A stretch of DNA of 35,940 nucleotides from JAIYDJ01 sp031398695 (GTDB lineage Bacteria; Pseudomonadota; Alphaproteobacteria; Rhodobacterales; Rhodobacteraceae): contig JANNNU010000113.1 of NCBI GenBank assembly GCA_031398695.1, positions 1-35,940 of the forward strand, read 5' to 3'. The position numbers were made by a program, and so were the translations under genes. The notes under the pieces were generated by a model. The model saw nothing but the letters and a program-made list of their open reading frames with translations. It was not told the DNA's origin and ran no database searches. Positions 15,911-23,844 of this stretch are shown here, one piece after another. Position 1 is the first letter of the stretch. Every line of letters begins with the position of its first letter.

Positions 15911-16248
15911 ACGCCATCGACCGGGCCAAGCAGATCGACCGCCTGTGCATCCTGACCGATCTGGTTCTGGTGTCCCGCCTGACCGCGTTGCAGGCGGCCT
16001 CCGCCGCCCGCGCGGCCAGCCTGGCGCGGCTGGCGGATCTCGATGTGCCCTTGCAGGCACCCGACCTGCCGGAAGTAGCCGCCGCAGACGTGATGCTGCG
16101 CTATCAGCGCTGGGCCGACCAGCGGCGTGCCGACATCAACCTGACCCTCGCCCGGCAGACAGCCGCATGGACCGAGGCCCGCGAGTCTGCGACGCTGGCC
16201 TTTGCCAGGTCGCAGGCTTTGCAGGGCCTTGCAAGGAAACTGAAGTGA
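15907..16248 (+). CDS. Small helical protein after flhB, possible FliJ counterpart
   Basis: 113-aa, Ala/Arg/Leu-rich protein with almost no Pro or Gly, predicted to be nearly all helix: MNAIDRAKQIDRLCILTDLV, LQAASAARAASLARLADLDV, then LRYQRWADQRRADINLTLAR and SQALQGLARKL. The RYQRW..QRR segment with regular spacing suits a two-helix coiled coil like FliJ, the export chaperone-escort that binds FlhA and the FliI ring. No fliJ follows fliI in this window. It overlaps flhB by 4 bases, so it is in the export-gate operon. The frame is open upstream inside flhB, but this ATG is the natural start. Similarity to FliJ is structural guesswork, not a recognised motif. Confidence 0.65.
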   Translation: MNAIDRAKQIDRLCILTDLVLVSRLTALQAASAARAASLARLADLDVPLQAPDLPEVAAADVMLRYQRWADQRRADINLTLARQTAAWTEARESATLAFARSQALQGLARKLK

Positions 16249-16257
16249 GCGCCGGCC

Positions 16258-16755
16258 TCAGGCGTCCTGCCGCACGATGTCGACGATCAGAACATCGGTC
16301 ACGACGTCACCCAGCGTCGTCTTTGCCATTTCGAGCAAGGCCTTGCGCAGCAGGATCAGGTTGGCCGCATCGGTGAACGTCCCGCGAAAGCCGCCGGCGT
16401 TGGCATGATCGAACATCACTTGCAAGAACGCGTCGCGCAGCTTTGGCTCGCGGGCATGAACGCTGTCGCTCGCGCCTTGGGTGACTTCGAGGCTCAGCGA
16501 AGCGATCACCATCGACACGACACGCCCGTCTTCGACGATCGGCACGACGAACTGGTTGTTCAGCTTGACGTAATCCGGCTCCAGTTCGGGGTCCGGCGTT
16601 TCGGTCGACCCGTGCGCCGGCGCCGCAGCACCTTCGGCAGTTCCGGCATCTGCGGCAGGCTCGGGCGCGGGGCGCAGTGCCAGACCGGCGCCCGTGCCGG
16701 CGCCAAGGCCGGCCAACGCCAGCAGGACGGGGATGAGTTTGCGCATGATGGCCAT
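16258..16755 (-). CDS. Second FliL-family protein
   Basis: 165-aa protein with an N-terminal hydrophobic helix (LIPVLLALAGLGAGTGAGLAL), an Ala/Pro/Glu linker (about 30-57) and a periplasmic FliL-type domain: EPDYVKLNNQFVVPIVEDGRV, MVIASLSLEVTQG, LRDAFLQVMFDHANAGGF, LRKALLEMAKTTLGDVVTDVLIVDIV. This differs from the fliL product at 6562-7044, which has a shorter linker and ends FVLN. It closes the flgB...flgH operon, its ATG sharing 1 base with the flgH stop. A start four codons later (MRKLIP) is also possible. Alphaproteobacteria commonly have such a paralogue; its division of labour with FliL is not known to me. Confidence 0.8.
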   Translation of the reverse strand: MAIMRKLIPVLLALAGLGAGTGAGLALRPAPEPAADAGTAEGAAAPAHGSTETPDPELEPDYVKLNNQFVVPIVEDGRVVSMVIASLSLEVTQGASDSVHAREPKLRDAFLQVMFDHANAGGFRGTFTDAANLILLRKALLEMAKTTLGDVVTDVLIVDIVRQDA

Positions 16756-17474
16756 CAGAAGGGTAGGATCTGGTCGAGGATCTGATCGCCGTAGCGCGGC
16801 TGTTGGACATCGGTGATCTGCCCTCGCCCGCCATAGGAGATCCGCGCCCCGGCAATCTTGTCATACGTGATCTCGTTTTGCCGCGAGATGTCGGTCGGCC
16901 GCACATGCCCGCTCACCACGAGCTCGCGAAGTTCGAAGTTCACCCGCACCTCCTGTTGGCCTTCGATCCGCAAGACCCCGTTCGGCAGCTCTTCCACCAC
17001 CGTCGCCGCCACGCGCAGCGTCAGTTTCTCGTTGCGCTTGACCGATCCGTCGCCCTGATAACTCGAGGTCGAGCCCGTCTCGACCGCCTCCGCGAGGCTG
17101 GCCCCGTCGGGCAAGTTCGGATCGACCCGCTGCGGCAGGCCGAAGAGCTGCGGGATGCCCATGGTCTGGTCGCTGGACCGGCTGCGGTCGGTCTGGTTCG
17201 AAATCTCGGCCTGTTCGTCGATCTCGATCACCACGGTCAGGATGTCGCCGCGCAACTCCGCCCGCCGGTCGCCGAAGAGCGAACTGCGCCCGGCCGTCCA
17301 CAACGACGCCTCGTCACTCGGCGCCCCCGGATCGGCGCTTTGCGGTAGCGGATTGGAATACATCGCATGGTGCTGATAGCTGCCTTCCAGCGCGGTGAAC
17401 TCGGGCGCGCGGCCCACGGTCCCCGCCGTGCTGCAGGCGGCCAGAACCGCAGGGGCTAGGATCGAAAATCGCAT
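16755..17474 (-). CDS. flgH: Flagellar L-ring lipoprotein FlgH
   Basis: 239-aa outer-membrane lipoprotein forming the L ring. The lipobox L-A-A-C14 (SILAPAVLAACSTAG) marks lipidation at Cys14. The mature part carries ASLWTAGRSSLFGDRRAELRGD, LTVVIEIDEQAEISNQTDRS, LRVAATVVEELPNGVLRIEGQQEV and VSGHVRPTDISRQNEI, all FlgH hallmarks. The frame continues upstream to 17900 antisense to nothing conserved, so the ATG at 17474, with GGGAG about 8 bases upstream, is the start. It lies 11 bases after flgA and shares 1 base with the second FliL gene. Confidence 0.95.
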   Translation of the reverse strand: MRFSILAPAVLAACSTAGTVGRAPEFTALEGSYQHHAMYSNPLPQSADPGAPSDEASLWTAGRSSLFGDRRAELRGDILTVVIEIDEQAEISNQTDRSRSSDQTMGIPQLFGLPQRVDPNLPDGASLAEAVETGSTSSYQGDGSVKRNEKLTLRVAATVVEELPNGVLRIEGQQEVRVNFELRELVVSGHVRPTDISRQNEITYDKIAGARISYGGRGQITDVQQPRYGDQILDQILPF

Positions 17475-17485
17475 CGGCGTCTCCC

Positions 17486-17905
17486 TCAGAATTGCGGTCC
17501 CACGTCGACCCGTCCGTCCGGGCCGATCTGCCCGGTCACCGTCGCGCGCGACGAAAGATTCATCACCTTGATCACGTCGCCCACCCCGCCCCGCGCCAGG
17601 GCGCGCCCTTCGGTCAGGATGGCCAGACCACCGCTGCGATAGGCCAGCGCCACGATCTGGTTGCGCTCGACCAATGCCGGCGGGCCCAGATCGGCGGCGC
17701 GTACCGGACGGCCGGGGTAGATCACCACCCGCGCCTCCAGCCCCACCGCCGCGGCAACCTCGGTCAGCGCGCCAGCGATGTCGGCGGCCACCAGCGTCAC
17801 GTCGTCGGCGGTGATCATCGCCTGCGCCCGGATCGGTCGTGTCGCCACCAGACTGTCGGCACCGACCGGCCCTGCCATGACCAAAAGCAGCAACCGCCAC
17901 ATCAC
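17486..17905 (-). CDS. flgA: P-ring assembly chaperone FlgA
   Basis: 139-aa periplasmic chaperone for FlgI. A short signal peptide (WRLLLLVMAGPVGA|D) precedes a SAF-type domain: TRPIRAQAMITADDVTLV, LEARVVIYPGRPVRAADLG, then NQIVALAYRSGGLAILTEGRAL, GDVIKVMNLSSRATVTGQIG. It is short because it lacks the N-terminal extension of enterobacterial FlgA, as is usual in alphaproteobacteria. Start is GTG at 17905 (overlap GTGA with flgG) or ATG at 17902 (1-base overlap); the two differ by one residue. Confidence 0.9.
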   Translation of the reverse strand: MMWRLLLLVMAGPVGADSLVATRPIRAQAMITADDVTLVAADIAGALTEVAAAVGLEARVVIYPGRPVRAADLGPPALVERNQIVALAYRSGGLAILTEGRALARGGVGDVIKVMNLSSRATVTGQIGPDGRVDVGPQF

Positions 17906-18687
17906 CGCACCTGCGAGGTGGCCGACAGCATCTGGTCGGCGGCGGTGATCACCTTGGCGTTCAATTCATAACCGCGCTGCGCCTTGATCAGCTCGGTGAC
18001 CTCGCGCACCGCATCGACCGAGCTTTCCTCGAGATAACCCTGCCGCAGCACGCCCAGACCTTCGATCCCCGGCGTGCCGACCAGACCCGCGCCCGAGGCT
18101 GCGGTTTCCAGAAACAGGTTCGAGCCCATCGCCTCCAGCCCCTTTTCGTTCGAAAAGCCCACGAGGGTGAACTGTCCGAGCAGTTGCGGCGCGACCTGGT
18201 CCTGAAAGTAGGCATAGACCTCGCCGTCGGCGTTCACCGAAATCGTGCGCGCGTCCGAGGGGATGGTGATTTCTGGCGCCACCGGAAAGCCGTCCGAGGT
18301 CGCGATCAGACCGTCGGCCGAACGTTTCAACGCGCCATCCCGCGTATAGCCAGACAGACCGGACGGCAGCGCCACCTCGAGATAGCCCTGGCCTTCGATG
18401 GCCAGATCCAGATCGCCGCCGGTCTGGGTCAACGAGCCTTGCGCCAGCACCACCGACACCGCCGTCGGGCGGACGCCCAGCCCGATCTGCACCCCGGTCG
18501 GCAGCACCGTACCGCCCGCGGATGTGACGGTGCCGGGGCGCGCAACCTGTTGATAATGCAGATCGGCAAAGTCGGCCCGTCGGGCGTTGTAGCCGGTCGT
18601 CGACATGTTGGCGAGGTTGTTGGACACCACATCCACCTTCATCTGCTGCGCAGACATTCCGGTGGCGGCAATCTGAAGGGCTTTCAT
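17902..18687 (-). CDS. flgG: Flagellar distal rod protein FlgG
   Basis: 261-aa distal rod subunit, exported by the flagellar system. It opens with MKALQIAATGMSAQQMKVD and SNNLANMSTTGYNARR, the rod/hook N-terminal motif. The D1 region includes LDLAIEGQGYLEVALPSG and YTRDGALKRSADG, and the C-terminal helix is SSVDAVREVTELIKAQRGYELNAKV. Length is standard for FlgG. ATG has GGAGCCC upstream and lies 9 bases after flgF. FlgF, the proximal paralogue, is just upstream in the operon. Confidence 0.96.
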   Translation of the reverse strand: MKALQIAATGMSAQQMKVDVVSNNLANMSTTGYNARRADFADLHYQQVARPGTVTSAGGTVLPTGVQIGLGVRPTAVSVVLAQGSLTQTGGDLDLAIEGQGYLEVALPSGLSGYTRDGALKRSADGLIATSDGFPVAPEITIPSDARTISVNADGEVYAYFQDQVAPQLLGQFTLVGFSNEKGLEAMGSNLFLETAASGAGLVGTPGIEGLGVLRQGYLEESSVDAVREVTELIKAQRGYELNAKVITAADQMLSATSQVR

Positions 18688-18696
18688 GGTGGGCTC

Positions 18697-19407
18697 CTAT
18701 CGGCCAAGGGTTTCGATGATGCCGCGCAGCCGGGCGTCTTCGCGATCCAGAAAGGTCTGTCCCAGCTCGTAGGCGCGCTGCACCTCGATCATCCGCGCGA
18801 TCTCGGTCACCGGCTCCACGTTGCTGTCTTCGAGGTAGCCTTGCCGCAGAACCGCGCCGTCCGCCGGCTCCACCGCGTCGGCGCTGAACAGGGTTCCCGC
18901 CTGGTGGCGCAAGGAGAGCGGATCTACCGGCTGCCAAAGCCCGATGCGCGACAAGGGTGCGCCGTTTACCGACAGCGTGCCGTCCTGCGCCATCTCGACG
19001 GGCCCGGCACCGGGTGGCACGAAAACCGGCGCACCACCTTCATCCAGCAGCCGGAAGCCGTCGGGCGTGACCAGCTCGCCCTCGGGCGAGGGGGTGAACG
19101 AGCCCGCGCGCGACAGTTGCTGACCGTCCGGCGTCTCGATCAGAAAGAACCCTTCGCCCTGAATGGCAAAATCGAACGTGCCGCCGGTCGCCGTCAATCC
19201 GGCCTGGCTCAGATCGACCGCCCGCCCATTGCCCCACGCCATCGACAGCGACGGCCCCTCTTCCATCCGCTGGACATATTCGGAAAACACCACCCCCTCC
19301 CGGCGAAAGCCCGAGGTGGACAGGTTCGCGAAGTTGTGCGCGATCACGTCCATCTCGCGCATCAGGCCGGTCTGGCGGGTCAGCGTGGTGTATCCTGTCA
19401 CGTCCAT
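18697..19407 (-). CDS. flgF: Flagellar proximal rod protein FlgF
   Basis: 236-aa proximal rod subunit. The N-terminus MDVTGYTTLTRQTGLMREMD and AHNFANLSTSGFRREGVVF is the rod motif with FlgF-type divergence. DFAIQGEGFFLIETPDG, LSRAGSFTPSPEGELVTPDG and the C-terminal SNVEPVTEIARMIEVQRAYEL follow. It lies 4 bases after fliQ and 9 bases before flgG, in the rod operon that starts with flgB. Confidence 0.94.
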   Translation of the reverse strand: MDVTGYTTLTRQTGLMREMDVIAHNFANLSTSGFRREGVVFSEYVQRMEEGPSLSMAWGNGRAVDLSQAGLTATGGTFDFAIQGEGFFLIETPDGQQLSRAGSFTPSPEGELVTPDGFRLLDEGGAPVFVPPGAGPVEMAQDGTLSVNGAPLSRIGLWQPVDPLSLRHQAGTLFSADAVEPADGAVLRQGYLEDSNVEPVTEIARMIEVQRAYELGQTFLDREDARLRGIIETLGR

Positions 19408-19411
19408 CGCC

Positions 19412-19678
19412 TCAGCCTCCCGCGATCATCGGGATCAGCCGATCCTGAAAAAATGCGACGAGGGTGGTGGTCATGAAGCTCATCGAGACCCAGAACACGA
19501 TCATCATCGCGCCGACCTTGGGCACGAAGGTAAGGGTCATTTCCTGAACGGACGTCAGCGCCTGGAACAGCCCGATCGCGACGCCCGCCACCAGTGCCAC
19601 CGTCAGCAGCGGGGCCGAGATCACGATGCTGATCCATAGCGCCTGCCGCAGCGCATCGAACAAAGCGCCTTCCGTCAT
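19412..19678 (-). CDS. fliQ: Flagellar export gate protein FliQ
   Basis: 88-aa inner-membrane protein with two helices (ISIVISAPLLTVALVAGVAIGLFQ and VPKVGAMMIVFWVSMSFMTT) and the family motif ALTSVQEMTLTFVPK between them. It forms part of the FliP5Q4R1 gate. Encoded among rod genes, between fliE and flgF, away from fliP and fliR. ATG overlaps the fliE stop by 4 bases. Confidence 0.94.
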   Translation of the reverse strand: MTEGALFDALRQALWISIVISAPLLTVALVAGVAIGLFQALTSVQEMTLTFVPKVGAMMIVFWVSMSFMTTTLVAFFQDRLIPMIAGG

Positions 19679-19965
19679 ACCGGCATCCTCAGAATTTCCT
19701 GATAGGCCTCGACGACCTTGTCGCGCACCGTCGCGACGGTTTCGACGGCCAGTTGCGACGAGGCGAGCGCCTGGACCAGCGCGTGCGGATCCGCGCCGCC
19801 GGTCATCGCGGCTTTCGCCACGGCTTCGCCCTCGGCGAGGGTCTGGGCAAAGCTTTCGGCAATACCGGCCAGTCCGCCGGAATCGCCCCCACCCGTGGGG
19901 GAGGGGGCGGCCGCCGAGCGGGCCTGGCTGTAGGATTGGGCGGCAAGCGAGGTGGTCAATTCCAT
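19675..19965 (-). CDS. fliE: Hook-basal body junction protein FliE
   Basis: 96-aa protein linking the MS ring to the rod. After a low-complexity N-terminus (SAAAPSPTGGGDSGG) it carries the conserved C-terminal domain: FAQTLAEGEAVAKAAMTGGA, PHALVQALASSQLAVETVATV, RDKVVEAYQEILRMPV. Length is normal. It lies 12 bases after flgC and overlaps fliQ by 4 bases. Confidence 0.92.
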   Translation of the reverse strand: MELTTSLAAQSYSQARSAAAPSPTGGGDSGGLAGIAESFAQTLAEGEAVAKAAMTGGADPHALVQALASSQLAVETVATVRDKVVEAYQEILRMPV

Positions 19966-19977
19966 TCTAGAACTCCT

Positions 19978-20358
19978 CTATCGGCGCAAAAGATCGAACA
20001 GGCTCTGCGTCATTTGCCGCGCCTGGTCGAACATCTTGAGGTTCGCCTCGTAGCTGCGCTGCGCTTCGCGCGCGTCAGCGATTTCAATCACCAGTTCGAC
20101 GTTCGAGCCGTCGTAGTGACCGGTTGCATCGGCCAGGGGATGGCCGGGGTCGTAGATGCTGGTCAGATCCGTCTGATCCAGCTGCACCGGGCCGGGTTTG
20201 ACCCGCCCCGTATCCACTTCGTCGCGAAAGCTCGCGACCTTGCGCCGATAGCCGGGGGTGTCGGCGTTCGCGATGTTTTCTGACACGTGGCGCAGCCGTT
20301 GCGCCTGCGCCTCCATGCCCGAGGCTGACAGCGTTAGGGATTGCAGAAGATCGCTCAT
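19978..20358 (-). CDS. flgC: Flagellar proximal rod protein FlgC
   Basis: 126-aa rod subunit. The motif ENIANADTPGYRRKVASFRD near residue 28 and the C-terminal SNVELVIEIADAREAQRSYEANLKMFDQ helix are the FlgC signatures. Its ATG shares one base with the flgB stop. Confidence 0.95.
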   Translation of the reverse strand: MSDLLQSLTLSASGMEAQAQRLRHVSENIANADTPGYRRKVASFRDEVDTGRVKPGPVQLDQTDLTSIYDPGHPLADATGHYDGSNVELVIEIADAREAQRSYEANLKMFDQARQMTQSLFDLLRR

Positions 20359-20735
20359 CAGCCGCGCCGCCCGAGGCTGGTCCGAATGATTTCGGAGGTG
20401 TTGCGGTAGATCGCTAGCGCCATCTCGTGGTCCTGCCGCACGGCAACCGCCCGCACCATTTCGGTTTCCAGATTGACGGTGTTGCCGTTTGGCGCATCGG
20501 GACCGCGCACGATCCGCGTTTCGGGCGCGCCGGTGTTGGACGCACCGAGATGGCCAGCCCGCGTCGCCTTCATCCGGTCGCCGGACGAATAGGTTTCAGC
20601 GAAATCAGGAAGATCCTGCGCCTTGTAGCCGGGCGTGTCGGCATGGGCGATGTTTCCGGCGACGACGCCCAGCCGGGCGCCGGCATGCGAGGCCATCGCC
20701 TGGGCCATCCGGGTCAGTTCCAGTTTCTCTAACAT
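20358..20735 (-). CDS. flgB: Flagellar proximal rod protein FlgB
   Basis: 125-aa rod subunit and first gene of the nine-gene operon flgB-flgC-fliE-fliQ-flgF-flgG-flgA-flgH-fliL-family. It has GNIAHADTPGYKAQDLPDF near residue 28, a central spacer with NTGAPETRIV and a C-terminal helix (VNLETEMVRAVAVRQDHEMAL). ATG has GGAG upstream. The 95-base gap to the divergent fliI must contain the promoters for both; I could not pick a convincing one. Confidence 0.95.
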   Translation of the reverse strand: MLEKLELTRMAQAMASHAGARLGVVAGNIAHADTPGYKAQDLPDFAETYSSGDRMKATRAGHLGASNTGAPETRIVRGPDAPNGNTVNLETEMVRAVAVRQDHEMALAIYRNTSEIIRTSLGRRG

Positions 20736-20830
20736 CGGGGTTTCTCCACCGAACCTAGCTGCGTTCCTTCATCAAGGCTTAAGGGTGATTCCTTTAGAAA
20801 CCGTAATCAGGCGAACAAAAGGAGAATCCA

Positions 20831-22153
20831 GTGATCGGAGTATTTGATGCATTGCGCGCTGAAATCGCGTCGGTCCCGCGGTCGCATGCCCTTGGCCGGG
20901 TGTCCGAAGTGGCCCGGGGCACCATCCGTGTCACTGGCCTCGAACGCTGCGCCACATTGGGCGACCGGGTTCTGGTGGGCGAGCGGCAGGGCATTCTGGC
21001 GCTGGGCGGCGAGGTCTTGACGCTCGCGGCAGATGGGTTGACCATTCTGACGGATGACACGCCCGAAGGCCTGCCTATGGGGGCCGAGGTCAAGCTGCAC
21101 GGCCAGTCGCAGATCGCGCCCGACGATTCGTGGATCGGGCGCATCGTCGATCCGTTCGGCCGCCCGCTGGACGGTCGCCCGCTGTTTCGAGGACCGCTGG
21201 CGCGCAGTTTGCGCAGCGCGGCCCCGGCGGCCGCACAGCGGCGCCGGATGGGTGATCGGCTGTCCACCGGCGTGGCCGTGTTCGACACACTGCTGCCGCT
21301 GGCGCGCGGCCAGCGGATTGGGCTTTTCGCGGGTTCGGGGGTCGGAAAATCCTCGCTGCTCGCTAGGTTTGCTCGTGGTGTCGCTGCGGATGTCGTGGTG
21401 ATCGCCCTGATCGGCGAGCGGGGACGTGAGTTGCGCGATTTCACCGAGCGGGTTCTGGGGCCAGCCGGCATGGCGCGGTCGGTCATCGTCACTGCCACGT
21501 CGGACCAGTCGCCGCTGGTGCGCCGCCGCTGCGCCTGGACGGCGATGGCGGTGGCCGAGCATTTTCGCGATCAGGGGCTGCACGTGCTGTTTCTGGCCGA
21601 CAGCATCACCCGCTTTGCCGAGGCGCACCGCGAGGTTGCGCTTGCCGGCGGGGAAGAGGCCTCGTTGCGCGGTTATCCACCGTCGCTGGCGCCTGCGATC
21701 ATGGCTTTGGCCGAATGCGCCGGACCGGGGCCCGAAGGGTCGGGTGACATCACGGCGGTGTTTTCCGTGCTGGTTGCAGGGTCCGACATGGACGAACCGG
21801 TCGCCGACATTCTGCGCGGGACGATCGATGGCCATGTGGTCATGGACCGCAAGATCGCCGAGCGCGGCCGCTTTCCCGCGATCGATCTGCTGCGGTCGGT
21901 GTCGCGCAGCCTGCCCGAGGCGGCGAGCCCGGACGAGAACATCCAGATCGCATTGGCCCGCCGGCTGCTGGGCACGTATGACCGGGCCGAAATGATGATC
22001 CAGGCCGGACTTTACGCCAAAGGGTCCGATCCGCAGGTCGATCTGGCCATTCAGGTCTGGCCCGCGCTTGATGCTTTTCTGGCCGAAGATGCGCCGCCCG
22101 ACGGGGTGGAGGGCAGCTTTCGTCGCTTGGCCGCAGCGCTAAAAACCCGGTGA
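20831..22153 (+). CDS. fliI: Flagellum-specific export ATPase FliI
   Basis: 440-aa F1-beta-like hexameric ATPase that unloads export substrates from chaperones. The Walker A loop GSGVGKS is at residues 168-174, preceded by PLARGQRIGLFAG. Later come VVIALIGERGRELRDF, the Walker B region LHVLFLADSITRFAEAHREV, and GGEEASLRGYPPSL. The start is GTG with AGGAG 6 bases upstream. It is monocistronic here, divergent from flgB and convergent with the DUF1217 gene, and no fliJ follows. Its FliH-like partner is at 4241-4828. Confidence 0.96.
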   Translation: MIGVFDALRAEIASVPRSHALGRVSEVARGTIRVTGLERCATLGDRVLVGERQGILALGGEVLTLAADGLTILTDDTPEGLPMGAEVKLHGQSQIAPDDSWIGRIVDPFGRPLDGRPLFRGPLARSLRSAAPAAAQRRRMGDRLSTGVAVFDTLLPLARGQRIGLFAGSGVGKSSLLARFARGVAADVVVIALIGERGRELRDFTERVLGPAGMARSVIVTATSDQSPLVRRRCAWTAMAVAEHFRDQGLHVLFLADSITRFAEAHREVALAGGEEASLRGYPPSLAPAIMALAECAGPGPEGSGDITAVFSVLVAGSDMDEPVADILRGTIDGHVVMDRKIAERGRFPAIDLLRSVSRSLPEAASPDENIQIALARRLLGTYDRAEMMIQAGLYAKGSDPQVDLAIQVWPALDAFLAEDAPPDGVEGSFRRLAAALKTR

Positions 22154-22165
22154 GCCGGTCACCGG

Positions 22166-22990
22166 TCACCGCCGGTTGGCACGCATGAACGCGTCCGTCT
22201 GCTGCAGCATCTGCAACGCCCGCGCGCCCGACCCCGCTCCCGTGCCAAAGCTTTCCGCCTCGGACCGCACCAGAAACCGTCGCACCAGAGTGTCGACCTT
22301 GGCGGGGTCGGTGAACTGGCTGACCGTGCCGCTTCCGAACACCTTTTCGGCCTGCGACTTGTAGGCGGCCAATTGCTTGTCGAGGTCGATGCCGCTGATG
22401 CTTGCCGACAGGCCAAGCGCCTTCTGGAACACCGATCGCAACGGCGCCGAGCCGAGGATCTTGAACCACTTGGTATCTTCCGAACTGGTGGTGCTGGCTG
22501 AAAGCTCGGCCAGCTCGCGTTCCGCGCTCAACGACAGGCGAAAGTCGTTGTTTTGCGCGCCGACCGCAACCTCGAACGCCCGCGTGCGGTACAGACCGAT
22601 GATCTTGACGGGAAAATCCGACAGTTGCGTGCTGGGCACGGAAAAATTGCCGAACCCGAACGCCGCAGCGAGTTTTTCGTACTGCTTGTCGGCCAGTCGT
22701 GTGGACAGGGCATCGTCGCTGAATGTGCCATCCGCCAGCACCTTGCGGATGAAGGCCTTGCTGTCGATGTCTGCCTCGAGGCCAAAGGCCCCGAGCGCGA
22801 CCTTCAGCAAGCGGCGATTGTTCACCAGATCGTCGGCGGTCTTCACCGACTTGATGTTCTCGCGGAAGTACGCCTCGTCGCGCGCCAACTCGGGAGATTT
22901 GTTCAAGACCGCGGTTTGCGCGGTCTTGGTGCGTTGCAGAAACGTCCAGCCAACGTACCCTGTGCCGGGAAGGATCGGGGTGAACGTCAT
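22166..22990 (-). CDS. DUF1217 family flagellar-locus protein
   Basis: 274-aa soluble protein of the DUF1217 type found in alphaproteobacterial flagellar clusters; molecular role unknown to me. It is helical with repeated modules: YFRENIKSVKTADDLVNNRRL, LKVALGAFGLEADIDSKAFI, FSDDALSTRLADKQYEKLAAAF, and near the end GSGTVSQFTDPAKVDTLVRRF. The N-terminus (MTFTPILPGTGYVGWTFLQR) resembles the start of secreted axial-type proteins more than a signal peptide. It lies 7 bases after flbT, the last gene of the flagellin-flaF-flbT set, so it may be involved in filament assembly or flagellin control. Converges with fliI over a 12-base gap. Confidence 0.8.
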   Translation of the reverse strand: MTFTPILPGTGYVGWTFLQRTKTAQTAVLNKSPELARDEAYFRENIKSVKTADDLVNNRRLLKVALGAFGLEADIDSKAFIRKVLADGTFSDDALSTRLADKQYEKLAAAFGFGNFSVPSTQLSDFPVKIIGLYRTRAFEVAVGAQNNDFRLSLSAERELAELSASTTSSEDTKWFKILGSAPLRSVFQKALGLSASISGIDLDKQLAAYKSQAEKVFGSGTVSQFTDPAKVDTLVRRFLVRSEAESFGTGAGSGARALQMLQQTDAFMRANRR

Positions 22991-22997
22991 GTCCGCC

Positions 22998-23402
22998 TCA
23001 CGCCGGCCGCGCGGCCATCAGCCGCTCTTCGCGCGGCAGAAGGCTGCGCAGCGCCTTCAGCACCTGATAGTGCTGATCCTCGAGCACCGCCGTCGTCGCC
23101 AGCGTCAACTGCGTGCGACTGTCGTGGTCGGTCAGGACCTGGCTCAGTTGTTCGATGCCGCGCAGCAGTTTCATCCGCGCGTCTGCGGGCACCGCGTCGC
23201 CCGACAACACCAGTTGGGCGAGATAACAGACCCGGCGCACCGGCGTGTTCGCCTCTTCGGGGTGGATCGCGTCGCGCAGCCGCAGAATGTTCGCCCCCGG
23301 CGTCATGATCGCCAGCCGCGACCGCCGCTCGCCGTTCTCGATCACCGCGCCGTTGATCAGCACGCGTTCGTGGGGGCCCAGCTTCAAGACCAAACCGCTC
23401 AT
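22998..23402 (-). CDS. flbT: Flagellin mRNA regulator FlbT
   Basis: 134-aa post-transcriptional regulator that, in Caulobacter and relatives, binds flagellin mRNA and limits its translation. The sequence LVLKLGPHERVLINGAVIENG, SRLAIMTPGANILRLRDAI, then RRVCYLAQLVLSGD and YQVLKALRSLLPREE is typical FlbT. ATG overlaps the flaF stop by 4 bases. Its likely target is the adjacent flagellin at 23845-25173. Confidence 0.93.
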   Translation of the reverse strand: MSGLVLKLGPHERVLINGAVIENGERRSRLAIMTPGANILRLRDAIHPEEANTPVRRVCYLAQLVLSGDAVPADARMKLLRGIEQLSQVLTDHDSRTQLTLATTAVLEDQHYQVLKALRSLLPREERLMAARPA

Positions 23403-23776
23403 GTTCCGGCCTCGCCCCGCAGGCCACGCATCACTGCGGTGTTGATGTCGATCAACACCTCAATGCTGCCCATGTCGTCCAGCACGGTGCGGCTGTGTTC
23501 GATGGTGAACTGATAAAGGTAGAACAGCTGCGCGCGCAGGGAGGCGGGCAGGCCGTTGGTCGGTTCGGCCACATCGGCGGCCAGGGTGGACCACAGCCGC
23601 TGATTGTCGGTCAGCGCCAGCGCAAAGGCCGGAAAATCGGTGCGCCGCTTGGCCCACGTGGCAGTCAGGCGCTGGGTGATGCGGGCGATCAGATCGTATT
23701 CCACCATCCGCGGGGTCCGTGACGCGATATCGGGTCGCGCATAGGGGCTGCGGGCAGCGTATTGGGCAGAACTCAT
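23399..23776 (-). CDS. flaF: Flagellin synthesis regulator FlaF
   Basis: 125-aa FlaF-family protein, antagonist/partner of FlbT that promotes flagellin synthesis and secretion. Recognised by RTPRMVEYDLIARITQRL near the start, FPAFALALTDNQRLWSTLAAD in the middle and LPASLRAQLFYLYQFTIEHS near the end. It lies 68 bases after flagellin, separated by a strong hairpin, so flaF-flbT are probably expressed by read-through at a lower level than flagellin. Confidence 0.93.
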   Translation of the reverse strand: MSSAQYAARSPYARPDIASRTPRMVEYDLIARITQRLTATWAKRRTDFPAFALALTDNQRLWSTLAADVAEPTNGLPASLRAQLFYLYQFTIEHSRTVLDDMGSIEVLIDINTAVMRGLRGEAGT

Positions 23777-23812
23777 GGCATATCCTTCCGAGGCGGGGTG
23801 AAGTCAGAAGTC

Positions 23813-23838
23813 GGGCCGGGGAGCAGGCTCCCCGGCCC
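23813..23838 (-). terminator. Strong hairpin after flagellin
   Basis: A perfect 11-bp inverted repeat, GGGCCGGGGAG / CTCCCCGGCCC, with a 4-base loop, starts 7 bases past the flagellin stop codon. Only a mixed pyrimidine run follows on the transcript side, not a T tract. It should act as a partial terminator or as an mRNA-stabilising 3' end, separating abundant flagellin message from flaF-flbT. Confidence 0.65.
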
Positions 23839-23844
23839 CTGCCA

